From: a virus
Reading direction: 5' to 3' (one strand)
Length of the DNA stretch: 20,132 bases
IMG/VR virus record: IMGVR_UViG_3300017744_000211
Coordinates: 1-20,132 of that record
The position numbers and the translations under genes were made by a program. Below the pieces are notes generated by a model that searched no databases, was not told the DNA's origin, and was given only the letters and a program-made list of their open reading frames with translations. Positions 12,658-19,196 of this stretch are shown one piece after another. The stretch's first letter is position 1. The number at the start of each line of letters is the position of its first letter.

Positions 12658-14865
12658 TTAAACTATCCTTAAATTACGTCTATTATATTTTTCTATTTGT
12701 TCAATTATTTGTCGTCCTACGTCTGCGCCGTCTGTACCTAAGCCCGCGTTTACGCTTATGTTATAAACGTCACCGCCTAGGCCATTACCCCCGCCAACCC
12801 CCGAGGGTAGAGGTATAACTGCCTCGGTACCCGCCTCGCCTATCATAGCTAAAGTCGGCTCCTTAACAATTCCACCTTTGGCCAATCTCGGTATATTAGG
12901 TAAGTCGGGTGGGTTAATATCTATACCAAAAAAACTAAAACCTAAACCGTTGTTAAGGTCGGTTATAAAGCCGTTTATTTTATCTATAACTTTATTAAAT
13001 ACAAACTTTACACCCTCCATTACAACACCCGCGCCGGTTTTAATAACTGTTGTAATAGTTTCTACAAAATTGTTTCCAAATTCTTTTAATTTAGGAACTA
13101 AAAAATCTTTAGTTTTTGTTAAAGCATTGACAAAAACATTTTTTAGCGTGCCAAATAAATCCCAATTTTTTTTGAAAAAGTTAAGTAAGCCGTTAAATAT
13201 ATTTTTTAAACCCTCTACCGCTAAATTAACATCTCCACTAAAAAGCCCGCTAATAAATTTAACTACACCGTCAAAAACTTCTTTTAGGTTATTAAATTGA
13301 TCTTTTACAAAATTTAACCCGGTATTAAATGAGTTAACAAATCCCTCGCCCTTAAAAAAGCTAATAAAATTAGTAAATAAGTTTTTTAAAAAATTTATAC
13401 TATTAGTCACAAAATTTCTAAAAACCTCAACATTATCAAAAGCAAACCTAAAGCCCGCGGCAAGGCCTGCTATAGCACCTATTATGAGCGTAACGGGGCT
13501 AAATAGAGCCGCAAACGCACTAGCTATAGATATTACGCTAGCTAGTAAAATACCGCCTATAACGACCGCTAAGCCCGTAAAAGCAACTTTAGGGTTAGCT
13601 TGAAAAAACTCGCTAATTTTATCTACTACGGGAGCCAATCTTTTTTGTAAACCCTTAAAAGCGTCAGTTAATTTATTAATAGTAGATCTAACTACATCAC
13701 TAGCAAAAAAACTTTTTACGTTATCTACAAAAGCCTGCAAGCCCGGTTGTATTTCTTTAAATTTAGCTTGTATTTTATCTATAGCCTCAATAAGTATTGG
13801 AGCTAATTTTTGTCCAATTTCTATTTGTAAAACACTAAAAGCAGCTTGTAGTTTTTCTAAAACTAATCCTATACCTTTAGAGCCTTGGGCAAATGCCTCA
13901 TCTGTTGCTCCTATAGCATTAGCGCTTGCGTCTAATTCAGTAGCAAACTTTTCGCTACCTTTACCGGTTAAAGTTTGTAACACCGCTAAGGCCTCTACAG
14001 ATCCCGTATATTCCGCTAACGGTTTATTATTTGCCTCAGCACCCTTTTTAATAATATCAAAACCTTTTTTTAAATCTCCTCCGCTTGCTATAAATTCCGT
14101 AAAACTTTTACCCGTCAGATCCATAAATAATTTAGATAGTTTGCTAGTAGGTTTTGAAAGTTCCGATAATGTACTTTTTATTTGCGTCATAGCAACGCTA
14201 GTAGGTGTACCCGAGGCGGTTAATGTAGCAACCGCGGCAGTTACGTTTCCAAATTCAATACCCATAGCTGCGGCAATAGGAGCTACATTGAACATAGCGC
14301 TTGATAATTGGTCTACCGTAGTTTTACCACCTTTAACCGCGGTAAAAATTAAATCGGAGGCCTCGCCTACGCTAATTACATCACTACCAAAAGCATTTAC
14401 TACGGTAGTTAAACCGTCAACGGCTATACCTAATTCAGTAGCACCGCCTACGGCTAATTTATTAGCGGTTTCTAGAAAAGCAAAAACATTGTCGGGTGGT
14501 ATACCGGCGGAAAGTGAGTCGTATAATGCCGGTATTATATCTTCGGGTAGCTTACCTATTTCTTTAGCTAGTTTTAAAACATCGGTATTTATTTGATCAA
14601 AAGCCTCTTGCGTTGTACCGGGTAAAAGTGTAAAAACTTCGTTCATACCGGTTTCAAAATCTCTAAACGCTCCTAATGACTTAGTAGCTACGGCTCCGGC
14701 CGCAACGCCTATACCCCCTAAAACTTTATTTATTTTATCCCCGGAGGATTTCATTTGGGTGCCTACGTCGGAAAACTTTTTACCTACTTTACCTACGTTG
14801 CCTAAAAACTTTTTAGTATCTGCTAAAAATTCAAACCGTAACGTTTTTGTACTCTCGCCCGCCAT
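12658..14865 (-). CDS. Tail tape measure protein, 735 aa
   Basis: The longest gene in the window. Residues about 70-270 contain the TP901-type tape measure core (ETGMNEVFTLLPGTTQEAFD, GIPPDNVFAFLETANKLAV, GLTTVVNAFGSDVISVGEAS). Residues about 425-471 are strongly hydrophobic (VVIGGILLASVISIASAF, then LIIGAIAGLAAGF), as usual for tape measure proteins that reach the host membrane. The C-terminus ends in a Gly-rich segment (GLGGDVYNISVNAG). At about 0.15 nm per residue, it would correspond to a tail near 110 nm. It starts by overlapping the 197-aa gene (TAATG at 14865). No peptidase motif is seen inside it. Confidence 0.93.
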   Translation of the reverse strand: MAGESTKTLRFEFLADTKKFLGNVGKVGKKFSDVGTQMKSSGDKINKVLGGIGVAAGAVATKSLGAFRDFETGMNEVFTLLPGTTQEAFDQINTDVLKLAKEIGKLPEDIIPALYDSLSAGIPPDNVFAFLETANKLAVGGATELGIAVDGLTTVVNAFGSDVISVGEASDLIFTAVKGGKTTVDQLSSAMFNVAPIAAAMGIEFGNVTAAVATLTASGTPTSVAMTQIKSTLSELSKPTSKLSKLFMDLTGKSFTEFIASGGDLKKGFDIIKKGAEANNKPLAEYTGSVEALAVLQTLTGKGSEKFATELDASANAIGATDEAFAQGSKGIGLVLEKLQAAFSVLQIEIGQKLAPILIEAIDKIQAKFKEIQPGLQAFVDNVKSFFASDVVRSTINKLTDAFKGLQKRLAPVVDKISEFFQANPKVAFTGLAVVIGGILLASVISIASAFAALFSPVTLIIGAIAGLAAGFRFAFDNVEVFRNFVTNSINFLKNLFTNFISFFKGEGFVNSFNTGLNFVKDQFNNLKEVFDGVVKFISGLFSGDVNLAVEGLKNIFNGLLNFFKKNWDLFGTLKNVFVNALTKTKDFLVPKLKEFGNNFVETITTVIKTGAGVVMEGVKFVFNKVIDKINGFITDLNNGLGFSFFGIDINPPDLPNIPRLAKGGIVKEPTLAMIGEAGTEAVIPLPSGVGGGNGLGGDVYNISVNAGLGTDGADVGRQIIEQIEKYNRRNLRIV

Positions 14866-15458
14866 TATTTATTTTCCTTTATTGTTTTTTTAATTAGATC
14901 AAACATTTCTTCCGCATAGTTTTCGGTAATTTTAGGTACGGCTTTAGCTATAGTTTTTTCCGCTACATACCCGTAATATTTAGCGCCCTCCGGAAAACTA
15001 TCATTAGATTTCCAAACATCGCCTTGCCACTTTTTATATACCCGCCTTTTAAGTTCACTAGCAGGAAAAAAGATACCGTTAAAGTTTCTATCGCTATTAG
15101 CCCCTTTACCCTGTTGGCTACTATAAAAATTTAAAAATTGATACCTACGACCAAACTCTAAGTTTCTTACAAATTTATTAGTCTTGCGTATGTCTAAGAA
15201 AGCTAATCTATCGGTACCGCCACCTACGTAACCTTTAGCGCCTTTAGATCTTTTAGGTACGGGTCTACCGTTTACGCTTTGCTTTAATGCCTCGGTACGC
15301 GCTACGGATTGTACCTGTTGAGAAATTTCTTTATGGTAGCCACGTAATTCTTTTTTAACGGCTTTACCCTCCGCTAAACCGTTTAAACCTTTTATAACAT
15401 CGTTTAAACCGTCTACGGCTATACCGCTTTTAGATTGTTTTTTCTGTATAGTAGCCAT
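14865..15458 (-). CDS. Tail-completion or gp10-like protein, 197 aa
   Basis: A basic 197-residue protein between the chaperone genes and the tape measure gene. N-terminal helices (GLNDVIKGLNGLAEG, KKELRGYHKEISQQVQSVAR) and C-terminal segments (EGAKYYGYVAEKTIAKAVPKI, MFDLIKKTIKEN) recall the HK97 gp10-like organisation, which normally lies between connector and terminator genes. The middle (NFYSSQQGKGANSDRNF) is unusual. If it is gp10-like it is displaced from its usual place. The first 15 bases are identical to those of the G chaperone gene (ATGGCTACTATACAG). Uncertain family; virion or assembly role by position. Confidence 0.5.
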   Translation of the reverse strand: MATIQKKQSKSGIAVDGLNDVIKGLNGLAEGKAVKKELRGYHKEISQQVQSVARTEALKQSVNGRPVPKRSKGAKGYVGGGTDRLAFLDIRKTNKFVRNLEFGRRYQFLNFYSSQQGKGANSDRNFNGIFFPASELKRRVYKKWQGDVWKSNDSFPEGAKYYGYVAEKTIAKAVPKITENYAEEMFDLIKKTIKENK

Positions 15459-15652
15459 TATTTATTTTCTTCCGCTCGTTTTTGGAGTGAATTTTGTAAC
15501 GCTAAAAACATCGGTAACGGTAACTCCGCTACTTCTGTTGGGTTTAACCCGGCGGCCAAACTTATGTCGGCTATTAGTTCTAAGTAATAGCCACCGGTTA
15601 CTCCGGGTCTTCGCCACCTAAACCGTCTATAGTAGCGACGGTATTTAGCCAT
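15458..15652 (-). CDS. T-frame extension of the tail assembly chaperone (likely translated only as a frameshift fusion)
   Basis: A frame in -1 register to the G gene that overlaps its last 55 bases and runs on to a TAA at 15458. Read alone it starts MAKYRRYYRRFRWRRPG, an improbable Arg/Tyr-rich N-terminus that is just the other frame of the G end. The following part (GGYYLELIADISLAAGLNPTE) reads like a normal chaperone T extension. Tail assembly chaperones of siphophages make G and G-T by -1 frameshift. A slip around GAC-CCG, to CCC-GGA, just before the G stop would give about 135 residues. The classic A-rich slippery heptamer is absent, so frameshift is inferred; independent initiation at the ATG at 15652 is the alternative. 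Confidence 0.65.
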   Translation of the reverse strand: MAKYRRYYRRFRWRRPGVTGGYYLELIADISLAAGLNPTEVAELPLPMFLALQNSLQKRAEENK

Positions 15653-15864
15653 TTATCGAAATCATCGGTTACGCCGGTACGCTTACTAGCGTTCCAACAT
15701 AAATACATTAATTCCTCAAAACTTAGATTTTCTAATTCGCTTGCCGGACGTTGTCCAAACTTACGTTCTAAAGCTACAAAATCTATCGGCCTTAACGTTA
15801 CTTCCTTTTTAGTGTTGTCGTCTAATACAAGTGTGAGTTGGTGTAACCCCTGTATAGTAGCCAT
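15598..15864 (-). CDS. Tail assembly chaperone, G-type, 88 aa
   Basis: An 88-residue helical protein between the tail tube and tape measure genes. It begins MATIQGLHQLTLVLDDNTKK and continues VTLRPIDFVALERKFG, LSFEELMYLCWNASKR and FDKWLNTVATIDG. These features match phage tail chaperones (a beta start, then helices with conserved Trp and FEELMYL-type residues). The overlap with a -1 frame (15458-15652) is the classic G/G-T arrangement. The protein binds the tape measure protein and the tube during tail assembly. The start is ATG, one base after the tube gene stop. Confidence 0.8.
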   Translation of the reverse strand: MATIQGLHQLTLVLDDNTKKEVTLRPIDFVALERKFGQRPASELENLSFEELMYLCWNASKRTGVTDDFDKWLNTVATIDGLGGEDPE

Positions 15865-15865
15865 A

Positions 15866-16273
15866 CTAAGAAGTCGCTCTTGTTATTGTGCCGCTAGTTG
15901 GAAAACTAACAGAAAAACTTGCTAACTCACCTACACCATTAGCAACCGGTTGGTGTTGGTTTACCAAAACACTTCCGGAATAGCTAGGGTTAGTTGCGCT
16001 AACAGATCCCGCGTCAGCTTTTAAGACGAAAGTAGTAACAGTTCCCAAAAGTGGAAACAATGTTACGTCTACTTCACTAGAGGCGAAGTCTTGTTGGAAA
16101 TCAATACTTAAAGTACCGTCCTTAAGACCGCCTAATCTACTCTTAAAAGTTTGACCGAAAGCAGTTTCTTCTATTTCGTCCGCCGTAATATCTAAAGTAA
16201 CGCTAGCTATATGATCTGAAAGGTTTACACTATTCAAAACTAGGCTTGCGTTATTTAATACAAACTTTGCCAA
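15866..16273 (-). CDS. Major tail tube protein, short form, 135 aa
   Basis: The start is a TTG at 16273 with AAGGAG seven bases upstream. The start is supported by the paralogue at 17871, which begins MAKYVF against MAKFVL here. SVTLDITA (24-31) and LGGLKD (47-52) are shared with the paralogue, and 17 bases of DNA are identical (16185-16201 and 17783-17799). It ends GTITRATS with no extra domain. It adjoins the chaperone and tape measure genes, so this is the tube subunit by context. Upstream (16274-16403) lies a strong terminator, so its own promoter or readthrough is needed; I see no clear promoter (a TATAAG with no good -35). Confidence 0.82.
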   Translation of the reverse strand: MAKFVLNNASLVLNSVNLSDHIASVTLDITADEIEETAFGQTFKSRLGGLKDGTLSIDFQQDFASSEVDVTLFPLLGTVTTFVLKADAGSVSATNPSYSGSVLVNQHQPVANGVGELASFSVSFPTSGTITRATS

Positions 16274-16343
16274 TTCTATCTCCTTTTCTTATAGAATAAT
16301 TTTAAGTCCTGTAGATCTAAACGAGCGTAGTATGACATATTAA

Positions 16344-16376
16344 AAAAACCCGGGCTACATATAAACCCGGGTTTTT
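16344..16376. terminator. Intrinsic terminator at the end of the inserted cassette
   Basis: AAAAACCCGGG (16344-16354) pairs perfectly with CCCGGGTTTTT (16366-16376) across an 11-base loop; bidirectional T/A tracts. On the minus strand it lies between the cassette gene ending at 16404 and the short tail tube gene starting at 16273, i.e. inside the tail gene region. Confidence 0.8.
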
Positions 16377-16386
16377 CTGTACGTAA

Positions 16387-16402
16387 TTAACTAGGGAGTT
16401 AA
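16387..16402 (+). repeat. Extended inverted copy of the intergenic element
   Basis: TTAACTAGGGAGTTAA, plus-strand orientation, lies between the last cassette gene and the terminator, like the copy at 4345-4358. It is opposite in orientation to the copy that precedes the cassette (16977-16990), so the cassette is bracketed by inverted copies. Confidence 0.5.
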
Positions 16403-16403
16403 T

Positions 16404-16592
16404 TTACGATTTTAAACAAGCTTTAAGAAATTTATTATAGTCAAAATTAGCATTATCTTCTGCAAATCTCGTAGCTAAATTATTCATTAATTGGTCTAAT
16501 GTAAAGCTAGCGCTTTGTTGCCCCTCTTTTAACTTAACCATTTCGTTTATTTCCTCGGCTATCAATACATAATATTTTCTACTTAACGCCAT
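16404..16592 (-). CDS. Small conserved-type phage protein of the inserted cassette, 62 aa
   Basis: MALSRKYYVLIAEEINEMVK at the start and NLATRFAEDNANFDYNKFLKAC at the end form a recurrent pattern: LSRxxYxLIA, then LAxxFAxxNxxFDxxxFLxAC. I recognise this in small uncharacterised phage and prophage proteins (usually NPRFDRxRFLAAC). It is usually placed with early or regulatory genes, not tail genes. The start follows the previous stop by one base. Function unknown; possibly host takeover. Confidence 0.6.
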   Translation of the reverse strand: MALSRKYYVLIAEEINEMVKLKEGQQSASFTLDQLMNNLATRFAEDNANFDYNKFLKACLKS

Positions 16593-16593
16593 T

Positions 16594-16785
16594 TTATACC
16601 TCTTTCCATTCGGCTAAACTAAATATTTTAGCTTTTATGCTATCGTTTTCTTCTCTATTACAAAAGTATTCAACTTGTTTTAATGTTTCAAAATAGCCCT
16701 CGCCCATATATTGACCTTTTTTAAACATTTCATTAGTATCTTTGCTTACTAATTTAACTACGTAATTTATTCCTGTATTTTTCAT
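16594..16785 (-). CDS. Hypothetical small protein of the inserted cassette, 63 aa
   Basis: A 63-residue protein beginning MKNTGINYVVKLVSKDTNEM, with a probable beta hairpin, then a helix (FETLKQVEYFCNREEND) and a beta strand near the end. The leader TTACTAGGGAGTAATAATG gives it a GGGAG ribosome-binding site within the repeated intergenic element. No family recognised. It lies between the other two cassette genes on one transcript. Confidence 0.58.
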   Translation of the reverse strand: MKNTGINYVVKLVSKDTNEMFKKGQYMGEGYFETLKQVEYFCNREENDSIKAKIFSLAEWKEV

Positions 16786-16787
16786 TA

Positions 16788-16801
16788 TTACTCCCTAGTA
16801 A
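16788..16801 (-). repeat. Copy of the TTACTAGGGAGTAA element upstream of the cassette's second gene
   Basis: Perfect consensus on the minus strand, three bases before the ATG at 16785 (GGGAG is the ribosome-binding site). It overlaps the stop (TAG) of the first cassette gene. Confidence 0.6.
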
Positions 16802-16974
16802 CTGTTTTCTATTTGTTTTAAAGCTAATCTAACTTTTACGGTATTAACTAGCTTTGTGTTTATATTGTTTTGATCTAAAACTTCTAATAGCGTAATACTT
16901 TTAGTATTAGAGTTTAGGTTAGTGTCTAAAGCTATAAATTTTACCGCTTTAGTTTCTATTTTATTTAGTGTCAT
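16795..16974 (-). CDS. Hypothetical small protein, first gene of the inserted cassette, 59 aa
   Basis: A frame just below usual length cut-offs: ATG at 16974, TAG at 16795. It begins MTLNKIETKAVKFIALDTNL and contains a helical, Leu/Ile/Val-rich stretch (SITLLEVLDQNNINTKLVN), ending KVRLALKQIENSY. The leader TTACTAGGGAGTAAAAATG provides a strong GGGAG site, and a sigma-70-like promoter lies 33 bases upstream. This supports a real, independently expressed gene. No family recognised; the segment ITLLEVLDQN-NIN-KLV could be a small dimer interface. Confidence 0.6.
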   Translation of the reverse strand: MTLNKIETKAVKFIALDTNLNSNTKSITLLEVLDQNNINTKLVNTVKVRLALKQIENSY

Positions 16975-16976
16975 TT

Positions 16977-16990
16977 TTACTCCCTAGTAA
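16977..16990 (-). repeat. Copy of the TTACTAGGGAGTAA element upstream of the cassette's first gene
   Basis: Perfect consensus on the minus strand, ending three bases before the ATG at 16974 and supplying its ribosome-binding site. With the extended opposite-orientation copy at 16387-16402 it brackets the three-gene cassette. Confidence 0.6.
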
Positions 16991-17006
16991 TTGTTTTTAT
17001 AAGTTA

Positions 17007-17036
17007 ATTATATACTACTTAGGTAAAATATGTCGG
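17007..17036 (-). promoter_or_regulatory. Sigma-70-like promoter of the inserted cassette
   Basis: On the minus strand, -10 TATAAT lies at 17012-17007 and -35 CCGACA (4 of 6 to TTGACA) at 17036-17031, with an 18-bp spacer. A transcript would start near 17000, about 26 bases upstream of the ATG at 16974, and would end at the terminator 16344-16376. The rest of the gap (17037-17145) holds no recognisable gene. Confidence 0.55.
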
Positions 17037-17145
17037 GTTTTATTGGGTTTCTTAGAGTTTTTTTTTAAATTTAATAGGTAGGCTAAGTTACTAAGGTTAC
17101 AAATTTACGGCCGGCAGATCGCTTTTAAATGCCCTGTTTGTGCGT

Positions 17146-17871
17146 TTATGCTATGCCGATTGCCGCGTGGATAGATAAAGACGGATTAGTACCGCTAACA
17201 GTATAATTTAATCTAAAATGTGTATCAGTTATAGCGCCTGCAACTTTTTTGATCTCGCTATTAATAGCGGTAATACTTGTAAAGGTTGCTCTATCTGTTG
17301 GGCTTGTAAAATCGCTATTGTCATCGGATTGTAATTTAAACGTAATAGTAGGGGTACTTGTACCGCTTACCCCGTAACAATGTACTACGGCATAAAGGTT
17401 TTCAGTAGCTCCGACCGCTCCTAATTGTACGCCCGCGCTATTACCCGTTGCCGTAATGTCACCGTCTAATTGTATAGTACCCCTTACAACTGCATCGGTG
17501 GAGTTACTTTTACTTAATGTAAAAGGCGCTATGTCGCCTACGCTACCCAAGATATTATAACTAAATAATTTTGATTTTAAAAAGTAGGCGGTATTACCTA
17601 CCCCGGCGTCCGGTACTACGCTAACTATAATTTCATTACCTACGCTAGCGCCTAATAATGCGTCGGGTTTTTCTACCCCGGCCTCAAAAAAACCGTCTAC
17701 GTTAAGGCTACTGTCTTTTAAACCACCTAATAATTCCCTAAACCCACCGCTATTTATTGTCGTAGCGTCAAGTTCTTCGGCGGTAATATCTAAAGTAACA
17801 GAGTTAGTATGTGAGCTTAGATCGTAACCACCTAAAAATAACTTACCGTCCGTAAATACATATTTAGCCAT
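17146..17871 (-). CDS. Tail tube protein paralogue with C-terminal extension, 241 aa
   Basis: The N-terminal ~130 residues align with the short tube protein at 15866-16273: MAKYVFTDGKLFLGGYDLSS start, SVTLDITA at 24-31 and LGGLKD at 48-53. The extra ~100 residues (from about 135) form a beta-rich domain (RGTIQLDGDITATGNSAG, NLYAVVHCYGVSGTSTPTI, FRLNYTVSGTNPSLSIHAAI) of Ig-like or carbohydrate-binding type. In lambda and T5-like tails such C-terminal domains decorate the tube surface. It may be the main tube protein with decoration and the short form a minor partner, or the reverse. The start is TAATG-coupled to the 62-aa gene. Confidence 0.78.
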   Translation of the reverse strand: MAKYVFTDGKLFLGGYDLSSHTNSVTLDITAEELDATTINSGGFRELLGGLKDSSLNVDGFFEAGVEKPDALLGASVGNEIIVSVVPDAGVGNTAYFLKSKLFSYNILGSVGDIAPFTLSKSNSTDAVVRGTIQLDGDITATGNSAGVQLGAVGATENLYAVVHCYGVSGTSTPTITFKLQSDDNSDFTSPTDRATFTSITAINSEIKKVAGAITDTHFRLNYTVSGTNPSLSIHAAIGIA

Positions 17872-18059
17872 TACTTATTATCCTTTATAATTTTTTTAAT
17901 TTCTTTTTTAGCTTTTTTGTTTACATCTTTTTTAGTTACGGCCTCTATATGTCCGGCCTTAGTTAATGTTAATATCTTGTTTAAGTCTGTTAACTCAATA
18001 GTAGATCCGGGGTCTTTATCGTCTATTTGTTTAGTTCCTATTATTTTAAATTTCGGCAT
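17871..18059 (-). CDS. Small protein in the head-tail joining region, 62 aa
   Basis: A 62-residue protein with MPKFKIIGTKQIDDKDPG then STIELTDLNKILTLTKAGHIEAV. This follows the pattern IxGTxxIxxxxPGxTxxLxD...LxxxGHI, which I associate with small uncharacterised phage proteins next to connector/terminator genes. The C-terminus is a Lys-rich tail (KKDVNKKAKKEIKKIIKDNK). TAATG couplings at both ends. A probable joining-complex or assembly role comes from position alone. Confidence 0.6.
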   Translation of the reverse strand: MPKFKIIGTKQIDDKDPGSTIELTDLNKILTLTKAGHIEAVTKKDVNKKAKKEIKKIIKDNK

Positions 18060-18484
18060 TAACTTGTTCCTTTAGTATAAACTTCTAAACTTATGTTTGC
18101 TCCGATAGCGTCTATCCCGTTAAGGTTAACGTCACCGGCGTAATTACTTACCCCGGTTACACTAGCATCGGTATCGCTTAAACCTAATGTTCTATTATTA
18201 AATATAGCCTGCCTTAAAGAGCTACTTCCGGCTCCTGTAATATATAAATCTAGTGCGTCCTGTGCCGTACGGCTTTCGCCTCGTTGTACCGCTACTAAAA
18301 TATCAAAATTGTAAAGATCTGTTCCTCTTTGCATAGCTAAACCAAAAGTAATTGAAGTAGGTAAAACAATAGCTACCGGAAAGTTAATTGAGTAATCCGG
18401 AACAATATCGTAAACCCGTAAACCTGTAATATTATTTTCTAAAGTTGTTTTTAAACCGTCGCGTATCTGTTGTAAACTAGCCAT
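18059..18484 (-). CDS. Probable tail terminator/completion protein, 141 aa
   Basis: MASLQQIRDGLKTTLENNIT at the start, LRVYDIVPDYSINFPVAIV, then the FDILVAVQRGESRTAQDALD segment and IGANISLEVYTKGTS at the end. The alternation of an N-terminal helix, beta strands and a helix with a C-terminal strand matches phage tail terminator proteins (lambda gpU or HK97 gp10/TrP type), which cap the tail and join it to the head. It lies between the connector and the tube paralogue, the expected place. TAATG couplings at both ends. Confidence 0.7.
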   Translation of the reverse strand: MASLQQIRDGLKTTLENNITGLRVYDIVPDYSINFPVAIVLPTSITFGLAMQRGTDLYNFDILVAVQRGESRTAQDALDLYITGAGSSSLRQAIFNNRTLGLSDTDASVTGVSNYAGDVNLNGIDAIGANISLEVYTKGTS

Positions 18485-19116
18485 TAAGCGACACCTAAAA
18501 CGCTACCCTTTCTAAATGGTAATAATAAACGGGTAACTTCTCTATTTTGTTGTACGTTTACTACACCAAAGTCGCCTACACCCGCTACACCTAAAGGCGC
18601 ATTTCTCATCGCAAACAATTCACTAGCTAGCATTTTACAAGCGTATTTTATAGGCTCGGGCGTTGCCTCGTAACCCCATTTAGCTGTTACTTGTGCGTAA
18701 GGCCTATTACTTGTTACACTTCTAGGCCATTCGTATTCGCCGTCACTTAGTAATTGTATAATGTAAAACGGGCTCCCCTCTATACCGTCTACTACACCGT
18801 TAAGGGGTAAAAGTTTGTATTCTGTGTCGGGTACTGTTGTTTCGTATGTACCGTCGTCGTTATCGTCATATTTAATTACTAGACCGGTAGTAGTTGAAAT
18901 GTCATCAACGTATAGCCTGTAATAATCTCGTGTGAAATATTCTCTAGAGGTAGCGTTAGCGTCCGCGTAAAACTTACGACCGCAAAATGCGTCTATTTGT
19001 CTACTAGCTCCGTTAATAGCGTTATCTAATAGATCGTCGTCAACGCTATCGCCCGTGGGTATACCAACAAAAGTTTTGAGATCGTTTTGGGTTATGTACC
19101 CGTTAACTATAGCCAT
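18484..19116 (-). CDS. Head-tail connector protein, HK97 gp6-like, 210 aa
   Basis: It begins MAIVNGYITQNDLKTFVGIP and continues with DDLLDNAINGASRQIDAFCG and RKFYADANATSREYFTRDYYR. These match the phage gp6-like connector pattern of an N-terminal helix bundle (YITxxDLKxFxG..D..L...I..AS..ID..CGR.F). The later part (YACKMLASELFAMRNAPLG) supplies the second helix region. Connector rings sit below the portal. It follows the capsid-side small genes and is the first of the joining module; coupled by TAATG to the next gene. Confidence 0.85.
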   Translation of the reverse strand: MAIVNGYITQNDLKTFVGIPTGDSVDDDLLDNAINGASRQIDAFCGRKFYADANATSREYFTRDYYRLYVDDISTTTGLVIKYDDNDDGTYETTVPDTEYKLLPLNGVVDGIEGSPFYIIQLLSDGEYEWPRSVTSNRPYAQVTAKWGYEATPEPIKYACKMLASELFAMRNAPLGVAGVGDFGVVNVQQNREVTRLLLPFRKGSVLGVA

Positions 19117-19119
19117 AAA

Positions 19120-19194
19120 TTATTTTCCTTTACGGCCTTTAGACTTACGACCTTTCATTTTATTTGTTTTACCGTAACCTACACCTTTGGGCAT
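19120..19194 (-). CDS. Basic micropeptide, 24 aa
   Basis: ATG at 19194, TAA at 19120: MPKGVGYGKTNKMKGRKSKG plus RKGK. Ten of 24 residues are Lys or Arg, and seven are Gly. It lies between the 56-aa protein and the connector gene, with no other gene possible on the strand here. Similar small Lys/Gly-rich peptides occur among structural genes of aquatic phages (pattern MPxxxGYGKK...). It may bind DNA or RNA inside the head. No clear ribosome-binding site; coupling to the upstream stop (2 bases away) is likely. Confidence 0.45.
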   Translation of the reverse strand: MPKGVGYGKTNKMKGRKSKGRKGK

Positions 19195-19196
19195 AA

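Noticed and set aside
12878-13300. Plus-strand ORF of 140 codons opposite the tape measure gene
   Set aside because: Antisense shadow of a Lys/Phe/Asn-rich coding region; no start signals and no recognisable domain.
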